Origin: Simmondsia chinensis
Taxonomy: Eukaryota > Streptophyta > Magnoliopsida > Caryophyllales > Simmondsiaceae
Direction: 5' to 3'
DNA length: 64,000 nucleotides
Assembly (NCBI GenBank): GCA_018398585.1
Contig: JAGTTD010000010.1
Span: 17,358,005 to 17,422,004 of the forward strand
Part shown: piece after piece, positions 1 to 12,448 of the stretch
How positions within the stretch are numbered: the stretch's first letter is position 1
Layout of the letters: every line of letters starts with the position of its first letter
Position numbers and translations under genes: made by a program
The notes under the pieces: model-generated
Told to the model about the DNA's origin: nothing
Databases searched by the model: none
What the model saw: only the letters and a program-made list of their open reading frames with translations

Positions 1-45
1 GAGTTCTAATGGGATCTGGTGATGGCGTGTTGGTGCCCTCTTTGG
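1..45 (-). mobile_element. 5S-headed SINE, truncated by window edge
   Basis: The first ~45 bases match, on the minus strand, the 5' head of the 5S-derived SINE seen complete at 50242-50482 and 26543-26765: a GGATCC-like 5S segment followed by the GTGTTGGTRCCCTC end. The rest lies left of the window. Identification rests on the other copies. Confidence 0.6.
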
Positions 46-81
46 TTATTTAACAACACTTAATTCCACTAAATAAATATT

Positions 82-955
82 GTTGTGCTCTAAAATTAAA
101 TATATTTACTCAAGAATTGCCAAATAACATTTATTATTATAATTAACCCCTCGGTTAGAGATCCATAAGCAAAAATAGCTTTAACTACTATAGTTATTTT
201 TTTCACACATCTTTCACTGTAGTTTTCAACTCGCCCTTCTCCAAAAATTCACTAATACAAAAAGCAACTTTTGTACTAATTTCAAATGTCAAACATATGG
301 AATACTTTGGCTAAAGAGTTTCTAATCTATTTGTATATTTGCGATTCAACTAAGGGAACATCATTATCTCTTAACAGACTATAAATTCCAAGTAAAATAT
401 ATGTTCCCGCTATAATTCATGTTGTTACTCAATGCACGTAAGATTTAAGTCATGTGTCGTGACTAATCCTTTTAGCATATCAAAGTAACGAACATTCTAT
501 GCACGAGTTTAGACTATTTCTGGATTTAGATTTATCATCTTTCAGAATTAATTATTTCTGATAGCAGATAAAAACAAATAATTCAGGTGGTCCAGCTTAG
601 TGTTCCAATCTTAGACCATAACACTTTTGGATCTCTATCCACTGACTAAGACAAGTCATCTAAAGTACCAAATTATAGTCTTATCAAAAAAGTTGTCCAA
701 ACTTATTCTTGACTTTGAACATATTTTGATAATATATTACTAATTTGACTTAAGTCTATCTGTGATCCACTCTCATTGACCACTTAAACCAACCTTGACA
801 TGTCATCTTGGACTACGTCCATCTCATGGAACGTTTTAGAAAACAATCACATGCATGACCTGTGAAACATAATAAGACTATAATAAATAAAATAATTTAG
901 TTGATTAATATTTAAAATACGATAATTAGGTTTTTTTAGGACACTGATTCCAACA
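82..955 (-). mobile_element. LTR-like segment with adjacent polypurine tract
   Basis: On the minus strand the segment begins TGTTGGAATCAGTGTCC at 955. It is immediately preceded by a purine tract (minus-strand CTAAAGGGGC, plus 956-965), the arrangement expected at a 3' LTR. The far end near 82 is my estimate. No internal coding region follows, so this is a remnant with only a PPT stub. Copia-like by general appearance only. Confidence 0.45.
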
Positions 956-1001
956 GCCCCTTTAGAAATGGACACAACTTTGGCATAATTGTGATTGAGC
1001 T

Positions 1002-1957
1002 TGATGTACCTTATTTTTATATATTTTATACCTCAATCCTGTGACATATTCGACTTTTACATGTGTGTTTTGTTGTAATCTATGTATATTTAGGCTTGGA
1101 GTGCAACGGGACAAAAAAAGGTTGAAAAGTGACAAAATCAAGCGTAATTGAGATACATTAGAAGACTACTCTAAGAAAAACAATCACGTGGGTAAAAGAA
1201 AGAACCATAAGTTATATTTATATATGCTGGGCCTAGCTAGCAAAGTGCCTCACAACTTCGAAGGCAATGGCCATTAGGGCACGCCACTCCTATAAATAGA
1301 AAGGGGGAGGCCTATTTTTCCCCTTTTTTTTGCCTCATCTCCTCTCCTCCTCTCCTCCCCGAAGCCGCTATGAGATCCAAGGGTTCTCAAACATGCCGAA
1401 GTACACGAAGTCGAAGTATTAGGGGAATTAAAGCAAGGATCACCAGCAATGTCAATTGTGGAAGTCTTCAAGTCCTTAGTACTAGTCATTATTGTTTTCT
1501 CTTTTAGATTTCATGATACTTAAAACTCCCACGGGGGAGTAAACTTTAAGGTTAGGGATGAAGGACAGATAGCTGTACGTATCCGATACTTATATTATAC
1601 TTTTGACAATAGTTTTGTTATGTTATTTATCAAGCTTTGCGAGGAATTTATGATTATTGTTTGGTTTTCTCTATGCATGTTTGTAGCCATGTTAAGATCT
1701 CCAAATTATTAGCGTTTTCCTACGAGCTTGTAGCCTAGACCACAACGTAACTCGTTTTCATGTGTGGTCAGGGTTGAGGTTTTACCCAATCTTGAGTACA
1801 ATCATTTATATAAATTAATACTTAAGAAGGAGTGACAACGGAATTTTTTAGTGCTGTTAAGATAATCTATGCTACACCTAGGGTAATAAGATGGCTATAC
1901 CCTTAGACTAGTTCATCACCCTAAGCCCTAACTTAAGTATTAACTCGGGTTTAATAT
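1002..1957 (-). repeat. Partial copy of the 1.42-kb LTR-like repeat (left arm of inverted repeat)
   Basis: Reverse-complementing this stretch gives text closely parallel to 2255-3375: the same 'CTAATAATTTGGAG' stretch, the same 'CACTCCAAGCCTAAA' stretch, and the same end (AAGGTACATCA here, AAGGCACATCA there). It lacks the first ~300 bp of the unit and stops exactly where the plus-strand copy starts at 1958. Noncoding. Confidence 0.7.
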
Positions 1958-3375
1958 TGGTGTTGTTTTAAAAAGTGTTTTAAAACCGTGTACTCGCAAG
2001 CATATGAGATCATCGTAGCTCAGTCGGGTATAGGGGTGTCTAATTCACAGGGAGTCAGAGTTAAGTCAGATTCAGTTGTTAATGAGTGATTGGTTTTTGC
2101 TTGTCTAAATGATTTATTAACTTAATTAATAAAACTAACTAAAAACTAAAGTTGTCAATTCAATGGAGGTCAGTTAAGGGAATGAATTCAGGGTAGCTTT
2201 ACTCGTATCCCGTTATTATATTCTACTGTGATAATGATTTAGGAGGTTTAAGTTACAAGCACTAAACCTTAGTTAATATTTACACTAGGGCTTAGGGTAA
2301 TGAACTAGTCTAAAGGCATAACCTATCATATCACACTACGTGTAGCACAAGTTATCTCATTAGCACTACTTAATTCCTTTATCACTCCTAATTCAGTATT
2401 AAACCTAAATTAATACGTAAGTCATGGTTTAGGGTAATAAACTAGTATAAGGGCATAATCCATCTTATTACCCTAGGTGTAGTATGGATTATCTCAATAG
2501 CACTACTTAATTTCCTTTGCCACTCCTAATTTAGTATTAGTTTGTAGAAAAGATTGTGTTTAGGGTTTCGTACAACCTTAACCCTGACCACGCATGAAAA
2601 CCAATTATGTTATAATGTAGGCTATAAGCTCGTAGACAAACGCTAATAATTTGGAGGTCTTGACATGGCTACAAGCACCACACAAAGAAAATCAAATAAC
2701 AATCACAAATTCCCCATAGGGTTGTAATAATAACATAACACAAATCATTGTTTACAATAAAATATAAATATAGGATACGAATGGCTACCCGTTCTTCATT
2801 CATAAACTAAAAGTCCATTCCTTCATGGGTGTTCTAAACATCATGAAATCTAAAAGAGAAAACAATAAGGACTAAAACTAAGGACTTGAAGACTTCCTCA
2901 ATCAACGTTGACATTGATTCTTAATTTCCCTAGCACTCCGACCACTTATGCTTGGATATTTGAGAACCCGGTGGATTTCGTAGCAGCTTCGGGAATGAGA
3001 GGAGGAGAGTAGACATGGAAAAAGATGGGAAAAAATAGGTCTCTCCCTTTCTATTTATATGGGCATGCCGCCTCCAAAGTCGTGCGGCAAAATGTGTCTA
3101 TATATATGTATATATTGACTATCAACGAAAAACTACTTGTTTTAAATTGTAAAACTGAATTTTGGCCAAATGGATCTTTCTTTTACACACGTGGAAGGGT
3201 TTCTCAGAGTAGTCTTCAAATATGCCTCAATTACACTTGTTTTCTTACTTTTGAACTTTTGTTCGCTCCATTGCACTCCAAGCCTAAAGTCACCTAAATT
3301 ACAAAAAAACACACATATAAAAGCAGAATATATCACAAAAATGAGGTACAAAATATATAAAAATAAGGCACATCA
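1958..3375 (+). repeat. 1.42-kb LTR-like repeat, copy A
   Basis: A 1418-bp unit beginning TGGTGTTG, carrying ACCGTGTACTCGCAAG about 30 bp in, and ending CACATCA. Copy C (4830-6246) has the same start, internal landmarks and end, and is 1417 bp. TG...CA ends and equal lengths suggest an LTR. I see no PBS after it and no matching 5-bp duplication. Short open frames inside (e.g. 3025-3297) show no recognisable protein. Confidence 0.6.
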
Positions 3376-4037
3376 GAGCTCATTGAGGTTTGCACTACTT
3401 GACTCTTTTGGTTCATGAGAGTTTGAGAGAGAGCACGCCAAACGCCCCAGTTAGTTCTTCAACTTAGCAATAAATTGTTGGCATCCATTTGAGTATTCTC
3501 TTCCATGAATTAGAGCATTCATTTCTCTCACGAGAATTGAATTTTGGAGGATGGAGGCAATAAGGGGCAACATGTGGGTTAGAGGATTGGGACTAGGAGT
3601 CAGATCTCTATCGTCCGTGTAATCCAAGAGGGGATGTATTACTCACGAAGTCTGATATTCTTGTCACGTGGTGCATAATTGATTGTCATGTCTTCATGAG
3701 AAGCCTTGATTAATACGCCCGTCCTTATCATTTTGACCTTCAACAATTTTTCATAACCATCTGTATTTGGTCAAAATTTGCAAAGCCAAACATATTGGAA
3801 GCATTAGAATTTTGATTCGGATCGAAACCTAGAGTAAATTAGATCGGTCCCATGTTATACCAAAACATCTATTATTTGGTCCAATATCATGTTTGGATCT
3901 TTGGTTATTCCTATTTGATCCAATTCAAAAATGCAAGAAAAAAATGTATTACACACAACACACACACACACTGAGATCATTATTATGATAAGAAGTTATT
4001 GCGTGGTCACTAATGCTTGTAAGTTTGTTTAAAACCA
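3376..4037. other. Unassigned intergenic stretch
   Basis: No coding or structural signal recognised apart from a short CA-dinucleotide run near 3957-3970. It lies between copies A and B of the 1.42-kb repeat and may be internal sequence of the same element, but shows no PBS or protein homology. Confidence 0.4.
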
Positions 4038-4829
4038 TGATGTGGTTTTAAACTGTATGTAAAATTGTGCACTCGCAAGTGAACTCTTTCTTTAGAGTAA
4101 CCAGTGGGTATATAGATGTCGTATTCACAAGGAATCAATATTTTGTAGAAATCCACCTATTGTCAAGCAATTGAGTTGGGATTGGTTTAATTAACTAAAA
4201 CTAAATAGAAAGTGATTAAATTCAAACCATAATCAATCAATCAAGCAATTTAGGAAATGTTTTCGAGCTCACCAATCCTAGACCTAGATTATACAGCTCA
4301 TGTTGGGGATGACTTCAAGAATTTAGGCTACAAGTTCTAAGTTTGAATTAATATTTGATAAAAGCATCGGAGAATGAGTTTACCATAATGTCATACCCCA
4401 TATAATGACCCTTTTTATCCTAGATGTTGCATGAGTTATCTTAATATTGATAAGGAATTCTTTTAACTTCAAATTCAATTATAAGATATGCATATGTGAT
4501 TGAGTACAATTACAACCCACAATTACTCATTAAAATCCAATACACTACAGTCTAAGCTACAAGTACAAAAGAACACATAAATCAATTGGAAATAAAATAT
4601 AGCAACAAGCATATGAATGAAATCCAATCATATAGTTAAACCGCCCCTAAAGGGTGCATAAACTATGTAGTAAAGGTGATTAATGAATAGTCACAAAACC
4701 CGTGATAAGGACGACTAACCGTTCATTATCTTAATTAGGAGTCAACTCCTCCATTTGTGTCTCAAAAACAAAAAATAAATGAGAATGAAGGAGATGTCAG
4801 CTCCCTTTATTGATATTGCCATGATCCCT
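4038..4829 (+). repeat. 1.42-kb LTR-like repeat, copy B (5' part)
   Basis: Starts TGATGTGG with the GTGCACTCGCAAGTG landmark and follows the family for about 790 bp: the block of short, conserved 'TAATGACC...TTATCTTAAT' type motifs is recognisable though diverged. It is cut off where copy C begins at 4830, consistent with C inserting into B. The missing 3' part of B is not found after C. Confidence 0.5.
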
Positions 4830-6246
4830 TGATGCGGTTTTATAAGAGAGTTAAAACCGTGTACTCGCAAGCGTAGGAGCAAGTTGTAGCTGTGGCGGGT
4901 ATATGGTTGTCATATCCATAGGGAATCGATGTAAAGTTTAATTTAGTAACTAATGAGTGGTTTGAATATGGGTTTGATGGGGTAAATTGAGTATTTAACT
5001 AAGTTAATGGAATTAAATAGTAAATTAGAGATGTCAATCAATCAGAGATAGTTTAGAGTACGAATTCAGTATAATCGATCGCGGACCCCATAATTATATT
5101 TCATTATACGAATGACTTTAATAGTTTGGGCTACAAGCTCTAAACATGAGTTAACACTAAATTAGGACTTAGGGTAATAAACTATTCTAAGGGCATCACA
5201 TATCTAATCGCTCTAGGTATTGTAGGGATTATCTCTATAACACTACTTAATTTCTTTTCCACACCTATTTTAGTATTAGTTTATAAAAAATATTGTGTTC
5301 AAGGTCAAGGTTGGATACAACCTCAACCTTGACCACTCCTGAAAACCTGTTATACTATGGTGTAAGCGACAAGCATAAGACGAGTAGTAAATATATTGGG
5401 AATTTAGCTATGGCTACAAGCACATGAATAGAAAATCAATTTCAATAAAGAATTCCCCTCCCCTCCCCCCCCCCCCCCCCCCCTCCCCCAAAAAAAAAGG
5501 TGCAAAAATAATATAGCACAAATCATTATCATAAATAAAATATAAACTTGGGATCCAAACGACTACCCATCCTTCACCCCTAAACTACGCATCTACTCCT
5601 CCATAGGAGTTTGATACATCACAAAATCAAAAGATAAGAGAGGGGCAAAAAAAAAAAAATCTCATGGATCCCTTGATTAATATTGATGTGACTCTAGCTT
5701 TAATTCTTGGTACTTCGACCCTTGAGAAAATCCTAGTCTCTCTTGGTGGCCTGGGGAAGGAGGAGGAGAAAATTAGGCAAAAAAATATAAACAATTGGAT
5801 CCCCTCCCCTATTTATATTGGTAGCGTGCTTGGACTATTTATCGATGGTTTCAGCCAGTCGACCGTTAGACGTCAGTAAGCTCCCTGGCGTTTGCTGATC
5901 CATCAGCGTTTTTTGGCCAATCAATAGGCAGGCGTTAGCGAGCATGCTGTAGTTCCCCGATCGATCGGCTTTGCTTGTTGATTGCTTGGTCACTTCTCGA
6001 GGTCTTTTAAAATTGACTTGAGTCGCCGAATCTTAACCTGTTGGGTCCTTTTCTTCACACGTGGTCAGGTTTCTCAACATACTTTTTGAATTTGTCCATT
6101 TGTGGCTCTTTTGTATCGCTTTTCAAGTTGTCCTTGCTCCATCTTGTACAAACCCAAATACACATAAATTGCACCATACAACACATACAATAGCCGAAAA
6201 TATAGTAGGAATGTGTTGTAAAGCATATAAAATTCGAGACACATCA
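4830..6246 (+). repeat. 1.42-kb LTR-like repeat, copy C
   Basis: A 1417-bp unit from TGATGCGG to CACATCA with ACCGTGTACTCGCAAG near the start. It contains a poly-C run at about 5466-5482. The near-identical length to copy A supports a defined element boundary. No convincing ORF. Confidence 0.6.
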
Positions 6247-6689
6247 TCTTTCAATCTGTGCCTGTCCCTACTCATGCGCCATAGCTTTCTGGATGACTTA
6301 AGATCTCCAAGGGCAGCTTAAAAAGTGCAACCTTTTGGGTTGGAAGAAAGGCCCCAAAACTCTAGGTCAGAGGGTGCGTTTACACCATCAGAGTCGATGA
6401 AAAGGATGGCCAATCAATTGGCCAAAAAAAATTGATCTACGAAAATTCATGAGAGCTGAAATTGCTGAGCTTATTGTCAATTGACTCTGTTCTTGGCTTG
6501 GTCGATCAATCAATCCTTTGGGCCGATCAATTGGATCTTGATCTACTGTTTTCTCTTCACCCACATTACAGGGTTTCTTATGCAAAATTTTCAAAACTGC
6601 TTAGTTTGTGTATTCTTTAATGCTTTTCTCATTTACAGAAGCTCTTCTGATTTGCTCCGCCCCAATATATTTTTGACTTGTTGAAACAA
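6247..6689. other. Unassigned stretch left of the gypsy element
   Basis: AT-rich, with several GATCAAT/CCGATCAATTGG motifs resembling those in the copia LTRs at 33.6 and 35.5 kb, but too short to assign. No gene seen. Confidence 0.35.
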
Positions 6690-9600
6690 TAGGATGTTAC
6701 ACCGATTTGGTGTAACTTGAATTAGGGTTAGGATTTAGGAGTTAGAATGAGATGAGAGAGAGAAATAGAACGAAGGGGATGAGAAGTTAGAAGAGAGATG
6801 AGAGGTATTTTAGTTTTTATTTATTTTTTAATGGACAATTACACTTCTATTTATACTTCCACACAATTAATCCCAAGACTAAGTACATTTATTATTGTGT
6901 ATACTAAGTATATGTAACAATACCCTCCGCTCGAGCACTTCCTTGTCCTCAAGGAAGAAAACTTAGAAAATGTAAGCGCAGCTCATAGGCGTCTTCCCAC
7001 GTCGCCTCTTCGACCTCGTGATCTTTCCACTTCACAAATATCTGAGTAGCCGCAGCATTGCGACGCTTAATGAGATGACGGTCCAAAATAGCCTCGGGTT
7101 GCCACTGTTGACTGGGAAGATGAGGTAGCGTGCTCGGATGTCCTGCTGCCACCGGTCCCATATGTCGACGTAGCTGCGAAACATGAAAAGTAGGGTGGAT
7201 CTTAATAGAATCTGGAAAATCAAGAGTATAAGCAACGGTGCCAACTTGCGCGATCACATGATAAGGGGCGTAAAACTTAGCCGCGAGCTTCAAATTCGAA
7301 TGCCAAGCAACAGAAGTCTGACGGTATGGTTGTAAACGCAAATAGACCCGATCACCAACCGCAAATTCTCGCTCCGAACAATGGGCATCAACTATCTGTT
7401 TCATACGATGTTGTGCACGGCTGATGTGATGTTTTAACAATTGTACAGCCTCCTCTCGAGCCGCGAGCGTACAGTCGACCACAGCAACCTCGGTTTCCCT
7501 GGGCAAATACGAAATATGTAAAGGTGAGGCTTGACCACACAGGACCTCGTAAGGGGTTGATTGTATGGCCGAATGAAAAGAAGTATTGTACCACCATTCC
7601 GCCATGGGAATAAACGTGGCCCACTCGAATGGCAAGTCACAACAAAAACAAGTAGATATGTCTCCAAACTCCGATTCACCACCTCCGTTTTCCCATCCAT
7701 TTGGGGGTGATATCCTGAGGACATATGTAGATCAACGTCGAGGACGCGGAACAGTTCCTTCCAAAATAAACTGAGAAATACAGAGTCCCGATCGGAAATA
7801 ATAGAAGCCCGTAGACCGTGGAGACGGAACACGGAATCAAGAAATACTTGGGCCATGGTTTGGGCTGTGTAAGGATGAGTGAGCAGCATAAAGTGAGCGT
7901 ACTTACTCAATCGGTCAACTACCATAAAAAGCGAGTCCTTGCCATGAGACCGGGGAAGCCCGTCAATAAAATCCATGGAAATGGAGCTCCACACGGTGAC
8001 TAGGATTGGCAAGGGTTGTAACAGCCCTGGGTAAGCGGCGTTGTCGAAACGGAGCATTCGGAAATATAAGTATATACGTCACGACGCATACCCTTCCAAT
8101 AGAAGAAACCACTAATTTTTCGAAATGTGACATCCACACCCGAGTGGTCCCCAACAACCGAAGCATGATATAAGTCAAAAATGAGGCGTCGCAGCGTGGA
8201 ATCCGAGCCAACCACCAAATGCCCGAAATGGCGCAGTTTGGTATTAGACCAGGAAAAGGTCGGGTGTGACTTTGGGTCCAATTGCAGCTCAGAAATAAGC
8301 CGTTGCATTAAAGGATCCTGTGACCAAGACTCTTGAATGGCTGTCAACAAGGGCGAGTCCAAATTAACAATCAAAGCATGCAATTCTACACCGAAAGTCG
8401 GTAACCGAGATAGTGCGTCGGCTGCTTTATTCTCAGTCCCTCTTTTGTACTCGATAGCGTAAGAAAATCTCATGAGTTTGGACAACCATGCCCGTTGTAA
8501 AGGAGTATTGACCGTATGATCAAGTAAAAACTTCAAACTCTGTTGATCGATACAGAGAATGAACTGGCGGTGAGCTAAGTAATGTTCCCACTTTCGTATG
8601 GCAAGTACCACGGCCATCAATTTGCACTCGTAAATTGATAACCTGAGATGAGACGGAGCTAGAGGTTTGCTTAGATAAGCAATTGGATGATTGTCTTGCA
8701 TCAATACGGCTCCGAGCCCAACTCCGGAAGCGTTGGTCTCGACCATGAAGGGACGAGTAAAATCTGGCAAAGCAAGTACTGGAGCCTGAGTAAGGGCCTG
8801 TTTAAGGGCAAGAAAAGCTGTGGTTGTGGCATCGGAACAATGAAATGCGTCCCGTTTTAATAAATCAGTGAGTGGTTTACTAATGTTACCATAGTCCCGG
8901 ATGAACCTACGGTAATAACCGGCTAACCCAAGGAAACCCCGCAACTGCTTGAGTGTTTTTGGTAAAGGCCAATCACGAACTGCTTCAATCTTGGCGGGAT
9001 TTGTAAATACCCCATGAGCGGAGATACGATGCCCGAGATAATCGATCTCCTTGAGGAGAAAACCGCACTTAGAGCCCTTGGCAAATAAATGGTTAGCCCA
9101 CAGTACTTGAAATACCAAACGAAGATGAGATAAGTCAGACGATATATCCGAACTATAGACCAAAATGTCGTCAAAAAAGACAAGCACGAACTTCCGCAAG
9201 AAAGGCTTGAAGATCGAATTCATAAGGCTATGGAATGTGGCCGGGGCATTTGTTAATCCAAAAGGCATTACACAGAACTCGTAATGCCCTTGATGAGTGC
9301 GAAAAGCGGCCTTATACACATCGGTATCACACATACGTACTTGATGTTAACCACTCCGGAGGTCTAACTTGGAGAACACAACCGAGCCATACAACTCGTC
9401 AAATAACTCTTCAACGATCGGAATCGGAAATTTGTCCTTAACGGTATGTTGATTCAACTCACGATAATCAACACACATGTGCCACGACCCATCTTTTTTC
9501 TTCACCGAGATAGCCGGGGATGCAAACGAACTATTGCTATGACGAATGACCCCTGTGTCAAGCATTTCCTAAATCATGGACTCGATGACATCTTTCTGAA

Positions 9601-11699
9601 CTAACGGATAGCGATACGGTCTCATGTTCATTGGAGGAGCGTCCGGTTTAAGCAAAATTGGGTGATCAAAACCGGGCCAAAGCGGGGGAAGTTCACGGGG
9701 CGTATCAAACACTACCGAAAACTCCATAAGCAAAGCATTGAGTTCAACCCAATGATCATCCGACATAGAGGAGGAGCCCTCTACATCTGACATAGACATG
9801 ACACAGAAAGGAACAAGTATAGCATGCACCGACGAACGAAAAGGATCACGCTTACCCGCAATAGTGACCGACGGTTGGTGACCGTGCAGCACGCAAGTCT
9901 TCCCTTGCCACTTGAAAGACATAAGCAATTTCTCGAAATTCCAAACAATGGATCTGAGGGTAGCGAGCCACTGAATGCCGAGGACCATGTCGCATCCACC
10001 CAGATCAATGAGAAGAACGTCACACACAAATTCGGTACCTTGGACATTCCATTTGAAATCCCGACATATAGCATGGCATGAAATATGGTTGTCATCTACC
10101 ACAACAACTGATGTCGTAGAAATAGGTGTAAGAACACAACCTAGCCAACGAGCTTTCCCGAAATCGAGAAAGTTATACGTGCTTCCACTGTCAACAAGAA
10201 TATGTAAAAGTTTGCGTTTGTGAACACCCGTCACATGCATCGTATTATAAGCGGCTAAACCGGCTGGCGCATTACATGAGATTCGGGGAGCATCCTCAGG
10301 GTCGTTCTCAACCAAATCAAGCAAAGGCTCCTCGGTAAACATATCGGGTGGTTCATCCGAATCACCATAGATCATGCGTAACTGTTGATCCTTGACTTTA
10401 CATACTTTCATATGTCCAGGTATAAATGGTTCACTACAAAAGAAACAGAGACCTTGTTCATGCCTATCTTCAATTTCAGCTGTAGTTATAGTGCGGCCCT
10501 TCCTCTTTTGGGAACGAAGACCAAATCTAGAGTCCGAAGAAGAACGAACCACTGACCCCACCGGGTGAGTCGATGAAGAGGCTGTCACTCGAGAAGAAGG
10601 GGGTTTAGCCAAACCCAAAAACGAAGGGCGATATCCCGTTAACAAATGATCTTCCTGTAATCGGGCTAATTTCATAGCGTGCTGTAAAGAATGCGGCTGA
10701 AGCATCAAGACCGGGTAACGAATCCAATCTTTAAGTCCCGTGATAAAACACGAAACTAGATAATCCTCGGACAAGGTTAGCTGTGGCACTAGACGTTCAA
10801 ATTGGGCTTGCTAAGTCGAGACACTATTGTTTTGATGCAATTTCATTAAATCAGACATAGGATCTTCATGACTAAGGCCAAAACGTTGTATCATCAATGC
10901 CGAATACTTCGACCACAACACATCCTCAATCGGTCGGTTTAATGTTTTGAGGAATGTATGATGCCACTCAAGTGCATCGCCCTCAAGGTGCATAGAGGCG
11001 AGTTTAACTTGTGCCGAGGTAGGTGTTTGATCAATTGTAAAGAATTGATCTACCTTCCACACCCAATTTTTGACATCAAGGCTACCTCCAAAGCAAGGGA
11101 AATCAATCTTTGACAATCTAGTATGAAATTGATATGTACATGAAGTAGAAGACACAATACCAGAGTCCGAAACTGAATCGGTTACCGGATGTGAAGATTG
11201 ATTCGAAGAACGCACAAGGAGACCATTGCCCTGGCGTTGTTGCTGCTGAATTTCTTGCAAAATCGGCATCACCTGTGCGATCTCACCATGAATCGCCTAA
11301 AATTGAGCCTCGTTTCTTGTCTCGGATTTTTCGAACCTTGCCTCAAGTCCACGCAAATTTGATGCGCCTCTTGTGCCTTCAGCCATTGAAGCAAAATCGA
11401 AGCAAAAACGCAGCTCGTGGCCTGAATCTGATACCAATTGTTACACCGATTTGGTGTAACTTGAATTAGGGTTAGGGTTTTGGAGTTAGAATGAGATGAG
11501 AGAGAGATAGAATGAAGGGAATGAGAAGTTAGAAGAGAGATGAGAAGTGTTTTAGTTTTTCATTACTTTCTAATGGACAATTACACTTCTATTTATACTT
11601 CCACACAATTAATCCCAAGACTAAGTGCATTTATTATTATGTATACCTTTTTTTTGAACATAATTATTATTGTGTATACTAAGTATATGTAACATAGGA
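6690..11699 (-). mobile_element. Complete but inactive Ty3/gypsy chromovirus
   Basis: LTRs at 6695-6919 (225 bp) and 11439-11694 (256 bp) share TGTTAC...GTAACA ends and are flanked by the 5-bp TSD TAGGA at 6690-6694 and 11695-11699. Transcription runs right to left. A primer-binding site complementary to initiator-Met tRNA (minus-strand TTGGTATCAGATTC) lies just inside the right LTR at about 11424-11437. A purine tract (GGAGGGTAT on the minus strand) abuts the left LTR at about 6920-6930. Order is gag, protease, RT, RNase H, integrase, chromodomain, so it is a chromovirus; the ~5-kb size and short LTRs resemble the Reina-like group (inference). The right LTR carries ~31 bp extra near 11640-11670. 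Coding is broken many times. Confidence 0.93.
6949..11386 (-). pseudogene. gag-pol of the gypsy chromovirus, multiply disrupted
   Basis: The gag start ATG is at 11386. In-frame TAG stops lie at 11297-11299, 10811-10813 and 9569-9571, a TAA at 9347-9349, and frame changes near 8050 and 7640. Landmarks in order: a CCHC-like knuckle (CFFC...GH...C, ~10440), protease VDSGSTYNF (~10185), RT with FPIPIVEELFDEL (~9410) and FDDILVYS (~9150), RNase H with ETNASG (~8745), where the usual catalytic Asp is Asn, a zinc-binding region and integrase core MDFIDGLP/SDRDSVF/TEVVNRSLE (8000-7700), and a chromodomain ending VKWKDHEVEEATWEDAYEL (~7000). It cannot encode a full polyprotein and is old enough for many lesions, though the LTRs remain alike. 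Confidence 0.92.
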
Positions 11700-12448
11700 C
11701 ATATATCAATGAGATACGTTAACCTATTATCTTTTTTTATAAAATCATTCCTTAAATTGTATTTTATGAAAAAATTAATCCATCATCTTTTAACTTTTTC
11801 CATAGAATCCATTGCAAAATAAATATAAAAAACCCATCTTAATAAAAAATAAAAAAAAAATTTTAAATAATCTTACAAGAGTAAGGAAATAACCCAAGAA
11901 ATAAGGGATTTTACTAAAAATCAACTAAATTTTAGGTTTGGTTTCAAAAAATGGCCTAAATTTTATAATTTTTCAATGTCACACCTTAATGTGACATTGT
12001 TAGCATCCGTTTTAGACATATAAAATATTTTAAAATTATTTTAAATGAAAATTTGATTTTTTCGGTTATTTTCTTTTTTTATTCAAAATATTGTTTCAGT
12101 TAATTTTTAAAAGTTTAAGTGTAATATTAAATGGTTAAAAAATATAAATAAATTCATTTAAAAAAAAATCAAACATAAATTTAAGTGAGTTTTAATAAAA
12201 ATAAAAGAAATAGTAACTTATTCTTAATAAGAGGAAACCTAACAAAAGGACTAGGGATTGAAAGAAAGGACCGCCTTTCTGAATTGCAACAACAAGAAGA
12301 GGGGCCTTATTAGTTAACTAGTGCTCTCTGCAGGAGACCTACAACATTGTTTGTGAAATCCTTCTTCTCCTTCTGAAAACCCTCCCCTAATTTCCATTAA
12401 CCCTCTTCTTTTATCTCTCTCTTTCCTTCTTCGCCGTTACCTTCTGCC
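11700..12448. promoter_or_regulatory. Upstream region and 5' UTR of the FIP1-like gene
   Basis: Very AT-rich from 11700 to about 12290, then a pyrimidine-rich leader (CTTCTTCTCC-type tracts, 12358-12445) leading to the ATG at 12449. Such CT-rich leaders are common in plant 5' UTRs. No confident TATA box or transcription start can be assigned. The gypsy element ends about 750 bp before the start codon. Confidence 0.4.
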
